Source of the DNA: DRQF01 sp964559135
GTDB taxonomy: Bacteria > Planctomycetota > GCA-002687715 > DRQF01
Direction of reading: 5' to 3'
Assembly (NCBI GenBank): GCA_964559135.1
Contig: CAZLGG010000019.1
Span: 1-49,233, forward strand
Length of the DNA stretch: 49,233 nt
Below, piece after piece: positions 25,807 through 34,342 of the stretch (positions are counted from its first letter, which is position 1; the number at the start of each line of letters is the position of its first letter). Made by a program: the position numbers and the translations under genes. The notes beneath the pieces are model-generated. The model did not search any database and was not told the DNA's origin. It worked only from the letters and a program-made list of their open reading frames with translations.

Positions 25807-28800
25807 CGCCTATTCCACCAATCGGCCCCTGAAACCGGAGGCGACTGAGCCGCCCTTCCCTTCGAAGGAGTAGCTCGGTCGCCTCGGCTTTTCCGGACGC
25901 CCCTCGAAGCAACCGCAAGAGATCGGCCGGTTTCTCAACGGTCGTCCCATCCACTTCGAGGATCACGTCGCCCGCCGTCAATCCCGCCTGTTCCGCGGTC
26001 GAACCGGGCCGCACCTCCCGGATCACCACGAACGTCTCCGTTCGCACGGCGTTGCTCTGTGTATCCCGTGAGAGCAGTGGCGTCAGATACCGATAGTAGA
26101 CCTCCAGGGTCAAAACGGCGAGGGAGGTGGTGTAGATCCGATCCCCATTGCGGTCGCCGGCATATTCCGCATAGGGCGAAATGGGCCTCCACGAGCCGTC
26201 CGAGGACTGATTCTTGGTCAGCAGCCGCTTCAGTTCTTCGTTCCATCGCCGCCACGCTCGGCCACCGCTGCGATGCAGGGCCAAGGCCGCGTAATAGTGG
26301 AAATACAGGTTCCCCTTCGCCTTTGCGACGAAATCCCGCGACGGAGGCGTCCTCCACCGGAACCGAGGCGGTCTTTGTAGGATGTGGCGCAAGCCGGCAG
26401 CCATCAGTGCGTCGTCGCGTGTCGGGTCGAGCAATCCCAACGCGAAGACCGCGGCCGCAGAGGAACCGGGAAGAGTGGGATATCCCGATCGCAACCACTT
26501 CGGATCATGGTTGTAGCGGAACGCATTCAAACCCGGGTCCCAAGCCGCCTCCAGAAACCTGGTTGCCCGATCGAGAGCGGGTCGCACTCCGCCGATCCCA
26601 CCCAATTCCGCGGAGGCCAAGGCCATGATCTGCCACGCCGACACGGAAAGCCGAGGATAAGAATCAAAGCTCCGTGCCTCATCCGCATAGAAGTAGCCCC
26701 AACCGCCATCCAGGCGGCCACCACCGCGATGTTGGGCCCGGATGATCCGGCGAACCGCCCTCCCCAAGGGACGACGCAACCTCGCATCCCGTGTGAGGAT
26801 CCAGGCCTCGGCCAGCGCATAGGTCGCGATGCCGTGACTGTAGGACGATCCGCCCCCCACATGCCCCCGAGAACGTTGTTCCCCGAGCAGAAAGTCGAGG
26901 CCACGGGACACGGTGTCCTTGAATTCACCTTCCCGCTTTCCGTCGTGCCCGGCCCCCAGGAACGCCAGAAGTGCCAATCCGGTCTTTCCGGCCCGGCGAT
27001 CGCCGTATTTGTCGTGAAGCCGGCCGTCCCCCCACGCGCCGTTCGAGCGCTGCTTGGAAGCAAGGTAGCGCAGCCCTGCAAGAACGGACGCCTCCGTCGC
27101 CTCGGAGCCCCCCCCCTCTTCCAGGGCGCGTTGCTTCGCCTCACCCCGACGTCCGGCGTAGATCTCCGGCCAGGGCCGTTCGACCTCGCGCTTCCTTGGG
27201 GCGAGAGCCTTCAGGTCATGGGGACGTTGCCCGAGGACGGCCGGCAGGCCGGGTCCCGATGACCCGACGGCACTCGAGACGCCGGGCAGACGATCGAAGC
27301 CGGCACTCCTGGGAACACGAACCGACGTCGGTCCGCGGCTGACGGGGTCCCGCGACGTCGGTCCCGCCATGTGTGCGCGGCGCCCCCCCGGCACCGCGGC
27401 CGGAAGACCTGACGCAAGGTCTCCCCCGCTTCTGCTCGGGCGGGGCGTCGGCACACCACGTGTGGCGAATCCCGTGGCCGACGGGGCGGAGGCTTCCGGC
27501 ATGGCCTCGAGGCGAACTCGACCGAAACTCGCTCCCGCCGTTTCACTCGAGCCCCCCCGGCGGGCCTCGAAGCGTCGGGGAGCAAAAGACGGCTTCGAGG
27601 GGAGAGTCGCGGTCACCGATCCCTCGGCAACGTCGCCCGATGGATTCGCGGACAACCCTTCGAGCCCCTCCGTGAAACGGCGCGGCGTCGCGTCCACGAC
27701 CGAGCCTCCGCGAACGGCGACCAACGCCCGTCCGGGGGCTACCCCCTCCGCTCTCGGCCATCCCGGCGCGGGGGCCCGATGGCCCGACGCGGCACCGGGG
27801 GGGCTCTCAGGGAGGTCGCGATCCCCTACGGCTCCGGTCCCGACACGGCGAGCGGTCAGGAGTCTTTCCGACGGAGCCGGGCGATCCGGCCGTGCTGCCC
27901 CGGGGTCGGCGGGATTCCGGGCCGAAAGAGCGTTCCAACGGGCCTCGGCCGCGTCCGTACTCGAATGACGGATCGCCGCTCTTCCCAGCGCCGACTGAAT
28001 TTGCGGCCTGACCCCTGCCGCGTCCGGTCGACTCGGTCGGGAGGCCATCGATGGACGCCCTCGGTGGGACGGGATGCTTTCCGATCGTGCGGCTGTTCGC
28101 CGTGCGGCCACGTCAAGCGCCCTCGGGCTGGGCCGAGCCGCCGTGGCTTCCCGATCCCTCCTCGGGGCGCCGGCAACGGACGCCCTCTCCCTCGAAACGA
28201 GCGGCTCATCGCGTCCGAGACGACTCGGCTTGGCCGTGGAGTGCGGCGGTGCGGGCACCGACCAGGCCGCCAGGGCTGGGCGGGGCGGAGAGGCCCCATC
28301 TCGCGTCGTCGCCTCCGGCTGCCACCGCCCGTCGTCCTCCCGTCGGGCCGTGGGCGGCATGTGGTCCGCCCGGCGGCCCACGGGAGCATTCGGGCCTTCC
28401 GACTCCTCCCGGGTCACCGAGAACGAGTAGCGCGATGAGACCCCTTCCCCCCCATCGATCACCTCTTCCTCGGGACGAGGCGCAAACAGCAGAAACAAAA
28501 GATGCGCCACGAGGGACAGCAGAAGAAACTTGATGAAGGGATGCAATCGTTCCCAGCGGAGCAGCAGGAACATGCACATAAGCACGACGGTCAAAGCCGC
28601 CAAGGCATAGATGAGGCTTTTCCACCAAAGGCCCGGTGCTTCGGACATCTGGAAGACCTCGCGGATGACCGCGGTGTGAAGACGACCGTTCAGGCCTGGG
28701 GTTTCCTCGGGACAACGCACGAAAAGGAGCCGGCGGCCATCCGGGCTCACCGAGGGGTCCATCTCGTCCTTCCGACCGTTCAGAGAAGTCAGAGGCTCCA

Positions 28801-29599
28801 CTCTGGAGAGTCCCTCCGGTCCCCGAATCCAGCGATAAAGATCGTAACCACCGCGGCCGCCGGAAGCATCACTCGCGAAATACAGCAAACGCCCATCCGG
28901 AGAGAAGCTCGCAGCGAGGGCGTCACCGTCCCACCCGACAAGAGCTTCGAAGGGAGCAGGGGGACCGAACCCGGCACCGACGACGGGCGATGCATAGAGG
29001 GAAAACCTCTGTCCGTCTTCCGATCGACGGTTGCTGCTGAACACAAGCGCGCCCGTCAGAGGATGAAGGGCCGGATGACGCTCATCGAACGGCCCGTTGA
29101 CCGGGCCGGGAATGGGACGAGGTCGGGAGAGACCGTCCTCGGTGCGATCCGCGATCCACAGATCGTATCCGCCGCGCCCCCCGTCTCGGTCACTCGCGAA
29201 AACCACGCGACGACCATCAGCCGACCACGTCGGATCGACATCGTTGCCCCCAACCTCGAGTTCAAAGGCGGGTCTGGGTTCACTCTCGCCCGGAGGACAC
29301 CACCACAGCGTCCAATTCCCTGGAGACCGTCGTCTTGCGAAAACGAGGGCGCCGTCGCGGGCCGTCTCGGCACCCCGGTCCTCCACACCTTCCAGAGATT
29401 CGAAGACGTCATCGGCCTCGTCCCACACATAGCGCATGGCGCCCGACCAGGTCTCGGGTTTTCTCAAGCGCTCTCCGTCCGTGATGCGACGACGTTGGAA
29501 CATGCGGTCGCCCGCCCCCCAGAGGATTCCAAGGAGGATGCCCAATCCCAGGGTCGCCACGCCCAGCCGCTTTCGCCAGATTCTCCTCCGTCGAGTCAT
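25772..29599 (-). CDS. Large membrane protein: PD40 repeats, two central membrane helices, terpenoid-cyclase-like toroid, PDZ
   Basis: Encodes 1275 residues. Order: a membrane helix at 11-30; four PD40/TolB-like repeats at about 80-310 (DPTWSADGRRVVFASDRDGG, ASFSPDGRLLYFASD, DPSVSPDGRRLLF and a weaker one); two helices at about 327-347 and 356-373 joined by the basic loop RWERLHPFIK; an Arg/Pro/Ala/Ser-rich linker to about 828; an alpha/alpha toroid of the squalene-cyclase fold at about 829-1165 with QW-type motifs (QRSNGAWG, QSSDGSW) but no DxDD catalytic motif; and a PDZ domain at about 1190-1255. The topology puts the PD40, toroid and PDZ parts in the periplasm. The ATG overlaps the exbD stop as ATGA. 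It is probably the working partner of the ExbB/ExbD motor. No enzymatic activity is inferred. Confidence 0.83.
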   Translation of the reverse strand: MTRRRRIWRKRLGVATLGLGILLGILWGAGDRMFQRRRITDGERLRKPETWSGAMRYVWDEADDVFESLEGVEDRGAETARDGALVFARRRSPGNWTLWWCPPGESEPRPAFELEVGGNDVDPTWSADGRRVVFASDRDGGRGGYDLWIADRTEDGLSRPRPIPGPVNGPFDERHPALHPLTGALVFSSNRRSEDGQRFSLYASPVVGAGFGPPAPFEALVGWDGDALAASFSPDGRLLYFASDASGGRGGYDLYRWIRGPEGLSRVEPLTSLNGRKDEMDPSVSPDGRRLLFVRCPEETPGLNGRLHTAVIREVFQMSEAPGLWWKSLIYALAALTVVLMCMFLLLRWERLHPFIKFLLLSLVAHLLFLLFAPRPEEEVIDGGEGVSSRYSFSVTREESEGPNAPVGRRADHMPPTARREDDGRWQPEATTRDGASPPRPALAAWSVPAPPHSTAKPSRLGRDEPLVSRERASVAGAPRRDREATAARPSPRALDVAARRTAARSESIPSHRGRPSMASRPSRPDAAGVRPQIQSALGRAAIRHSSTDAAEARWNALSARNPADPGAARPDRPAPSERLLTARRVGTGAVGDRDLPESPPGAASGHRAPAPGWPRAEGVAPGRALVAVRGGSVVDATPRRFTEGLEGLSANPSGDVAEGSVTATLPSKPSFAPRRFEARRGGSSETAGASFGRVRLEAMPEASAPSATGFATRGVPTPRPSRSGGDLASGLPAAVPGGRRAHMAGPTSRDPVSRGPTSVRVPRSAGFDRLPGVSSAVGSSGPGLPAVLGQRPHDLKALAPRKREVERPWPEIYAGRRGEAKQRALEEGGGSEATEASVLAGLRYLASKQRSNGAWGDGRLHDKYGDRRAGKTGLALLAFLGAGHDGKREGEFKDTVSRGLDFLLGEQRSRGHVGGGSSYSHGIATYALAEAWILTRDARLRRPLGRAVRRIIRAQHRGGGRLDGGWGYFYADEARSFDSYPRLSVSAWQIMALASAELGGIGGVRPALDRATRFLEAAWDPGLNAFRYNHDPKWLRSGYPTLPGSSAAAVFALGLLDPTRDDALMAAGLRHILQRPPRFRWRTPPSRDFVAKAKGNLYFHYYAALALHRSGGRAWRRWNEELKRLLTKNQSSDGSWRPISPYAEYAGDRNGDRIYTTSLAVLTLEVYYRYLTPLLSRDTQSNAVRTETFVVIREVRPGSTAEQAGLTAGDVILEVDGTTVEKPADLLRLLRGASGKAEATELLLRREGRLSRLRFQGPIGGIGVSSESSTHERR

Positions 29600-30018
29600 C
29601 GTTCCCTTCCGGAATCATGGGTCGCCATCGAGAAAGGGATTCTCAAGCCCATACAGACGTCGAAGACTTCAACGGGGTGTCTGAGAGCCACGTCTGCGTC
29701 CGCGCGGACCACGACTTTCTGATTGGCGTTCTTGCGTTTGGCTCGAGCGAGGAGATTGCGCAGTTCGCTCGTGTCCAAGCTGCGGTCGCCCACCGTCAAT
29801 GAACCATCTTGTCTCACATTGACGAAGAGGATCTCCGGCAGGTCCTTGATCGGGTCGCCGTTCTCGGCGCCGGGGAGATCCACGGAGAGATCTCTCTCGT
29901 CCTCTTGGAACTGGGCCGTCACCATGAAGAAGATGAGGAGGAGAAACACGACGTCGATGAGGGGAGTCAGGTTGACCAGCGGGGCAGACTCGCCCGAGGG
30001 CTCGGTGGAGATCCTCAT
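29596..30018 (-). CDS. exbD: ExbD/TolR family proton-channel subunit
   Basis: A 140-residue biopolymer transport protein with one N-terminal membrane helix carrying the essential Asp (LTPLIDVVFLLLIFFMVT) and a periplasmic domain that ends in a strand-helix unit (VVVRADADVALRHPVEVFD). With ExbB it forms a proton-driven motor in the inner membrane. The start at 30018 overlaps the ExbB stop as ATGA, and its own stop overlaps the next gene as ATGA. The longer frame from 30054 is rejected. It could equally be called TolR. Confidence 0.92.
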   Translation of the reverse strand: MRISTEPSGESAPLVNLTPLIDVVFLLLIFFMVTAQFQEDERDLSVDLPGAENGDPIKDLPEILFVNVRQDGSLTVGDRSLDTSELRNLLARAKRKNANQKVVVRADADVALRHPVEVFDVCMGLRIPFSMATHDSGRER

Positions 30019-30725
30019 GCCGCACGCTCGCCCATCGAGCCTTCGACGTGCCAATCGGCCACGAACTCCGTCCCCACGAGACTCCAGTCCTCGGCGATCC
30101 GGTGGGCCTTACCCGTCAAGTAGTGATGCAGGAGGACGAAGGGGATGGCTACGCACAATCCCGCGGCCGTCGTGTACAGGGCTTGGCCGATCCCGGGCGC
30201 AAGGGTCGCCACGCGATCAGCCGCGGACGTGGATTGGAGCAGATTGAACGTGCTGATCATCCCGAGAATCGTCCCCAATAGGCCCAAGAGGGGTTCGACG
30301 GTGGCAAGAACGGCCAAAGGGCCGATGGGCCGCTTCACGCGTGACAACTCGTGGGTCCCGACCGCCTCCATGACCCGTTCCATCTCTCGGCGTCCCGTGT
30401 CTCGCACCGCGAAACCCGCCGCGAGGATCCTCGCAAGAGGCCCCTTCTCCTCATCCAGGAGTTGCTGCACCTTCGCTGAATCTCCCGACTTCACGGCCTC
30501 GTGCAAACCGCCGATCCATGACCTCGGAACGAGGACACCTCGTCTCAAAGCCACCAGCCGCTCGAAGGCAAAAGCCAATCCGACGACCGACAGGCCCACG
30601 ATGATGTACATCACCACCCCGCCCTTCTCGAAGATGTCGGCGAGTCCGCCGCCGAGAAGAGGCTCCGTTTCCGGAGCGGCCAGGAAGACCAAGGGTGCGG
30701 CCATACGGTTCGAAATCGCGTTCAT
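30015..30725 (-). CDS. exbB: MotA/TolQ/ExbB proton-channel protein
   Basis: A 236-residue inner-membrane channel protein with three hydrophobic helices: GGVVMYIIVGLSVVGLAFAFE near the N terminus, IGPLAVLATVEPLLGLLGTILGM in the middle, and LYTTAAGLCVAIPFVLLHHYL near the end. The LLGTILGMI and GIGQALYTTAAGL segments are the family hallmarks, including the Thr of the proton path. The ATG at 30725 overlaps the stop of the TPR gene as ATGA. Together with ExbD it should convert proton flow into movement of a partner that spans the periplasm. Confidence 0.93.
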   Translation of the reverse strand: MNAISNRMAAPLVFLAAPETEPLLGGGLADIFEKGGVVMYIIVGLSVVGLAFAFERLVALRRGVLVPRSWIGGLHEAVKSGDSAKVQQLLDEEKGPLARILAAGFAVRDTGRREMERVMEAVGTHELSRVKRPIGPLAVLATVEPLLGLLGTILGMISTFNLLQSTSAADRVATLAPGIGQALYTTAAGLCVAIPFVLLHHYLTGKAHRIAEDWSLVGTEFVADWHVEGSMGERAA

Positions 30726-33175
30726 CGTTTCGTCTCCTTCTTCTGCTTGGCGAGCTTCCTCAAGCGGTTGCGGACGGCAGCCTTCAACTCCGGATCGGGA
30801 GCCCTGGACGCCGCCTCGCTCAACAGCTTCGCGGCCTTGGCTCTCTCGCCTCGCTCCGTGAGAAGATCGGCGGCCGCCAGGAAACCGCGGGTCGCCCACT
30901 CGGGATTCTCGTAGAGAATTCCCACTTTCAGCCACGCATCGAGAGCCTCTTCGCTCTTTTCCTCGGCCTGAAAACAAAGACCGATGCGGTACTGCGCCCG
31001 CGCCGCCAACGCCCCGGCCGGTCGGTCGAGGAGACCTCGATAAGCGCGCCGCGCCTGCGGCCACTGTTCCTCATTCATGAGGGCGTCGCCCCATGCCGAT
31101 CGGGCTTCGACCGCGAACAAGCCCTCGTCGCGCACCGCCAAGGCGCGAGGCGCGAGCTTGGTGACGGCCTCCGAATCTCCTGATTGCGCGGCAGCCACGA
31201 CCTCCCTCAGGAGAGCTTCCTTTCGGTAGGGCCCCTTCGCGTCGGCGGCGGCGGCGTGAAAGCAGGTCCGTGCCCGGGCCGGCTTCCCCGCGGCGATCCA
31301 GGCGTCTCCCGCAAGATAGCCGGCCTCCGCGGCCAAGGAAGAATCCCCGAGGCGGGAGACCGCCTCGAAGGCCTTCGCCGCCGCGGCCGGCTTCTCGAGG
31401 CGTCGCAGCGACCACCCCAACTTGTAGAGGCACTTGTCGCGAAGTTCTCCGCAATCCTCTCGCTGCGCGAGGCGTGAGTAGAAACGCCTCGCAGCCGCGA
31501 AGTCGCCCTTCTCATAGTGGAGCTCACCCAGCCGGAATAACGCTTCCGCGGCCAAGGCATCGTCGGGGGCTTCTTCGACCAGAGCCGCGAACGCCTTCAC
31601 GGCCCCGGCGACATCCTTCAAATCCGAGCAGACGAAACCCAACTCGTAGAGGGCCTGGATTCTCGCCGGCCCTCGGGGGGTGGCTCGAAGGAACGCCTCG
31701 AGGGGTTTCTTGGCTCGAGCGGGCTGCCGACTTCGTTCATAGGCCATCGCGAGAGGGAGCAAAGCATCGTCGCGATGGGACCCACCCTCGGTCACGAGCT
31801 TGCGGAGCGCCTCGATCGCCTGCTTGGGACGGCCCTCCTGCAGGGCCTCCAGTCCCATCAGGTAAAGAGCGTCCGAGCGCAGGTCTGGGGGGAGATCCCC
31901 TTGGGTCAAGGAGGCGACCTTTTCCAACGACTCGTCGTGCCGACCGAGATCGCGAGCCAGCCAGGCGCTCCTCAGAACGGCTCGCGCGCGCGCGTCCGGC
32001 CTCGTGGCCCGGCGCCCGGCGACCTCCCAAGCCTTCAAGGCCGCCCGACGGCCGGCCGCATCCTCGGCCCTGTCGTCGAGAATGAGCGCCTTCAGGTAGG
32101 CCGCCTCGGGGGCCCATTTCGTGTCGCCTTCCACCGCCAAGACCTTCTCGAAACACCTGAGCGCAGCGTCCCGGTCCCCCACTTCGTAGAGACACCACCC
32201 CAGCTTGTAGAGGGCCTCGACGCCGTGGGATGCCTTGGACTCCTTCGCGAGCTCCGCGTAGTCGCGCGTCGCCTGCTCGAACCTCTTCGCCGCGAATTCA
32301 GCCTCGCCGCGAGCGAAGACCACGTCGCGCCTCCAATCCTCGGGAATCGAGCGGGCAAGAAGGGAAGTCAGGACCTTCGAGGCCTCACCGTAGCGACCCA
32401 GTCGGTGGAGCGAGAACGCCAGAGAAAAGCGCACCTCGTTCTCGAAGACCTTGTCCTCGCTCTTACCGGACAAAGATTCGAGAATCGAGGCCGCTTGTTC
32501 GTCATCTCCGAGAGCGCTCGCGGAGCGAGCCAGAAGATACCTGGCTTCAAGGCTCCTTCCGGCCGACGCCAACAGCTTGACCGCCTGCTTGAATCGCTTC
32601 GCGCGGAACTCCAGTCGCGCGAGGAGAAAGCTGGCCTGTTCCTCGAGTCGGCGCGGGATGTTTTTCATCGCGAGGAGTCGGGAGGCACTCTTTCTCGCCA
32701 GCTTCGTCCGCTCCGCGGCCTCCGAGGCCAGGGCATGGGCGAGAAGAACCGGGCCCTCGAGATCCCCGAGACCACCCTTCGCCAGGAGAGGATCGAGAGC
32801 CTCGAGGGCGCGGACGGCCTCCCCCCGACGACGTCGCAGCTCTCCCACCCGATAGAGGGCCTCCTTGGAATACGTCTCGTCCCGATCCGCCAGGTAAGCT
32901 TCAAACGCCGTGAGGGCGCCCGCCTCATCGCCCGTGCGGAGCAGCGACGCCCCCAAGAAGAATCGGGCGCGGGGAGCGAGGGCATGTTTGGGGTTGCGAG
33001 CCAAGAACGCACGGAATCGAACCGCCGCCCTGTCGTGAAGACCCCGGTCATAGAGCCCCGCGGCGAGGGCGTAGGCCTCCTGGGGCTTCTCTTGGGCCAC
33101 CAGGACAGATGCAAGCAGACACGGGACGAGGAGACTGGAAAGCGCGCTTCGAACGCCTCCGATGAGATGCGGCAT
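30722..33175 (-). CDS. Exported tetratricopeptide-repeat protein
   Basis: Encodes 817 residues. The start at 33175 has GGAGG eight bases upstream and begins a signal peptide (hydrophobic core LLVPCLLASVLVAQ). The rest is almost entirely TPR-like helix pairs spaced about 34-38 residues, for example ALYRVGELRRRRGEAVRALEAL, ALYKLGWCLYEVGDRDAALR, ALYELGFVCSDLKDVAGAVK and ALFRLGELHYEKGDFAAARR (each read in part). It should be a periplasmic scaffold, comparable in style and operon position to YbgF/CpoB beside TolQR. It is the first gene of the ATGA-coupled ExbB/ExbD operon. No catalytic domain is visible. Confidence 0.9.
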   Translation of the reverse strand: MPHLIGGVRSALSSLLVPCLLASVLVAQEKPQEAYALAAGLYDRGLHDRAAVRFRAFLARNPKHALAPRARFFLGASLLRTGDEAGALTAFEAYLADRDETYSKEALYRVGELRRRRGEAVRALEALDPLLAKGGLGDLEGPVLLAHALASEAAERTKLARKSASRLLAMKNIPRRLEEQASFLLARLEFRAKRFKQAVKLLASAGRSLEARYLLARSASALGDDEQAASILESLSGKSEDKVFENEVRFSLAFSLHRLGRYGEASKVLTSLLARSIPEDWRRDVVFARGEAEFAAKRFEQATRDYAELAKESKASHGVEALYKLGWCLYEVGDRDAALRCFEKVLAVEGDTKWAPEAAYLKALILDDRAEDAAGRRAALKAWEVAGRRATRPDARARAVLRSAWLARDLGRHDESLEKVASLTQGDLPPDLRSDALYLMGLEALQEGRPKQAIEALRKLVTEGGSHRDDALLPLAMAYERSRQPARAKKPLEAFLRATPRGPARIQALYELGFVCSDLKDVAGAVKAFAALVEEAPDDALAAEALFRLGELHYEKGDFAAARRFYSRLAQREDCGELRDKCLYKLGWSLRRLEKPAAAAKAFEAVSRLGDSSLAAEAGYLAGDAWIAAGKPARARTCFHAAAADAKGPYRKEALLREVVAAAQSGDSEAVTKLAPRALAVRDEGLFAVEARSAWGDALMNEEQWPQARRAYRGLLDRPAGALAARAQYRIGLCFQAEEKSEEALDAWLKVGILYENPEWATRGFLAAADLLTERGERAKAAKLLSEAASRAPDPELKAAVRNRLRKLAKQKKETKR

Positions 33176-33238
33176 CGCGGGTTCCTCCATGAGCGGGACA
33201 GTCGCGGAACGCCCGGGATACGGGGACACTCCGTCAAA

Positions 33239-33256
33239 CTCCTAAGTTTTTAGGAG
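33239..33256. promoter_or_regulatory. AT-rich inverted repeat upstream of the TPR-ExbBD operon
   Basis: CTCCTAA and TTAGGAG are perfect 7-base inverted repeats around GTTT. The element lies 64 bases before the TPR start and 57 bases after the amidase stop on the minus strand. It could be an operator or a short transcript hairpin ending amidase transcription. The rest of the 137-base gap is GC-rich and featureless. Confidence 0.35.
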
Positions 33257-33312
33257 ATAGGGGGGACGAAATCGTTCACGGGGGCACGATCCGACGCGGC
33301 GCAGCGGCGCGC

Positions 33313-34251
33313 TCAGGGGGGCCCGCGTCGAAGAAGCCGACTCCACCGGAAGGCGGGACCGGGGTCGGATTTTCCCCGGGAAATGTGAAAATGGCCGAGA
33401 ATACCCCGATAGCCGGCCAACTCTTCCTTGCTCATGGTGTGCGCCAGTACCTCTCCCGTGGCGTCGCGGGGCACGTCTCGCCGCAGTCGGGGAAACTCTC
33501 GACACAGGAAGTCGGTGAGGACTTCCAGAGTGCGATATTGGGCTTCGGTGAACTCCGCCTGGACCAAGCGTCGTCCGTTGATGACTCCCGTCCCGTCGTC
33601 GGGCCCCGCGACCAGAAAGGGGCCATCGGGGGGCGGGAACAATTCCTCTTCGATCGACAGCCAGCGTCGGCCCGTCGCGTCACGTCGGTATCGTTTTCGC
33701 CACCCGTTCTTGCCCGGCGGGTAGGCGCCCGCGTGAGCGATTTCGATGCCCACCGAGTGATCATTGGCCACGCCGGCGTGGCGAGCCCGTTCGGCGAGAT
33801 CCAGGCTCTGGTAGAGCGTCCCGTCGACGTCGAGCATGAAATGGACCGAAAGTCCACGCAGATCCTGAAGCACCTCGAAACAGCGATGGGACGTGACGCA
33901 GACGTCGTAGTGGATCACGAACTGGCTCACTTCCTCCCTGAGACTCATCGGATTCCATCCGTCGATTTGGGAGGGGCGAGGCCGATAACGCCTGGCGGTT
34001 TCGCACCCCGGCGCAGGACGCCCGGGAAGGAGCCCGTCGTCGAACGCACATCGCTCGAGATAGGCGTCGAAGCCTTCACGGTCTCGAAACGTGACCACGG
34101 GAATGGCGATGGGGCGGGCCTCACCCGCGATGTAGACGACGCCCGTCGCCTCGCGTGCGTCGGCTCTTGCCGCCTCGGCGGACGGTTCCGACCTGCAACC
34201 CACCGTGACCCCGACAAGAAGAATGATGAGCATGAAACGCCGTGACTTCAC
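33313..34251 (-). CDS. N-acetylmuramoyl-L-alanine amidase (Amidase_2/PGRP fold), probable lipoprotein
   Basis: Zinc amidase that cuts the bond between muramic acid and the peptide stem. Encodes 312 residues from GTG 34251, with GAGGAGG just upstream. The N terminus is a lipoprotein-like signal (FMLIILLVGVTVGC, lipobox not perfect at the -3 position). Catalytic elements are FVIHYDV with the first His, SVHFMLDVDGTLYQ, DHSVGIEI, and the late GHFHISRGKSDPGPAF, which supplies a His and the Asp/Cys-type ligand position. These match T7-lysozyme/AmpD-like amidases. The gene is divergent from the sirtuin gene over 91 bases and may be independent of the operon after it. Confidence 0.88.
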   Translation of the reverse strand: MKSRRFMLIILLVGVTVGCRSEPSAEAARADAREATGVVYIAGEARPIAIPVVTFRDREGFDAYLERCAFDDGLLPGRPAPGCETARRYRPRPSQIDGWNPMSLREEVSQFVIHYDVCVTSHRCFEVLQDLRGLSVHFMLDVDGTLYQSLDLAERARHAGVANDHSVGIEIAHAGAYPPGKNGWRKRYRRDATGRRWLSIEEELFPPPDGPFLVAGPDDGTGVINGRRLVQAEFTEAQYRTLEVLTDFLCREFPRLRRDVPRDATGEVLAHTMSKEELAGYRGILGHFHISRGKSDPGPAFRWSRLLRRGPP

Positions 34252-34342
34252 CCCTCGCCTCCTCGTCAACACATGCGAATTGCGTCACCATGTTGCCAGG
34301 AGCACGAGCCCTTGAGAAGACGCGACCCTGTCGGAGGCCGTC

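Noticed and set aside
27369..28533. Plus-strand frames of 160-219 codons inside the large PD40/toroid gene
   Set aside because: They lie opposite the Arg/Pro-rich linker, where composition keeps all frames open. Their translations are equally biased, and the minus-strand frame is continuous with conserved domains on both sides.
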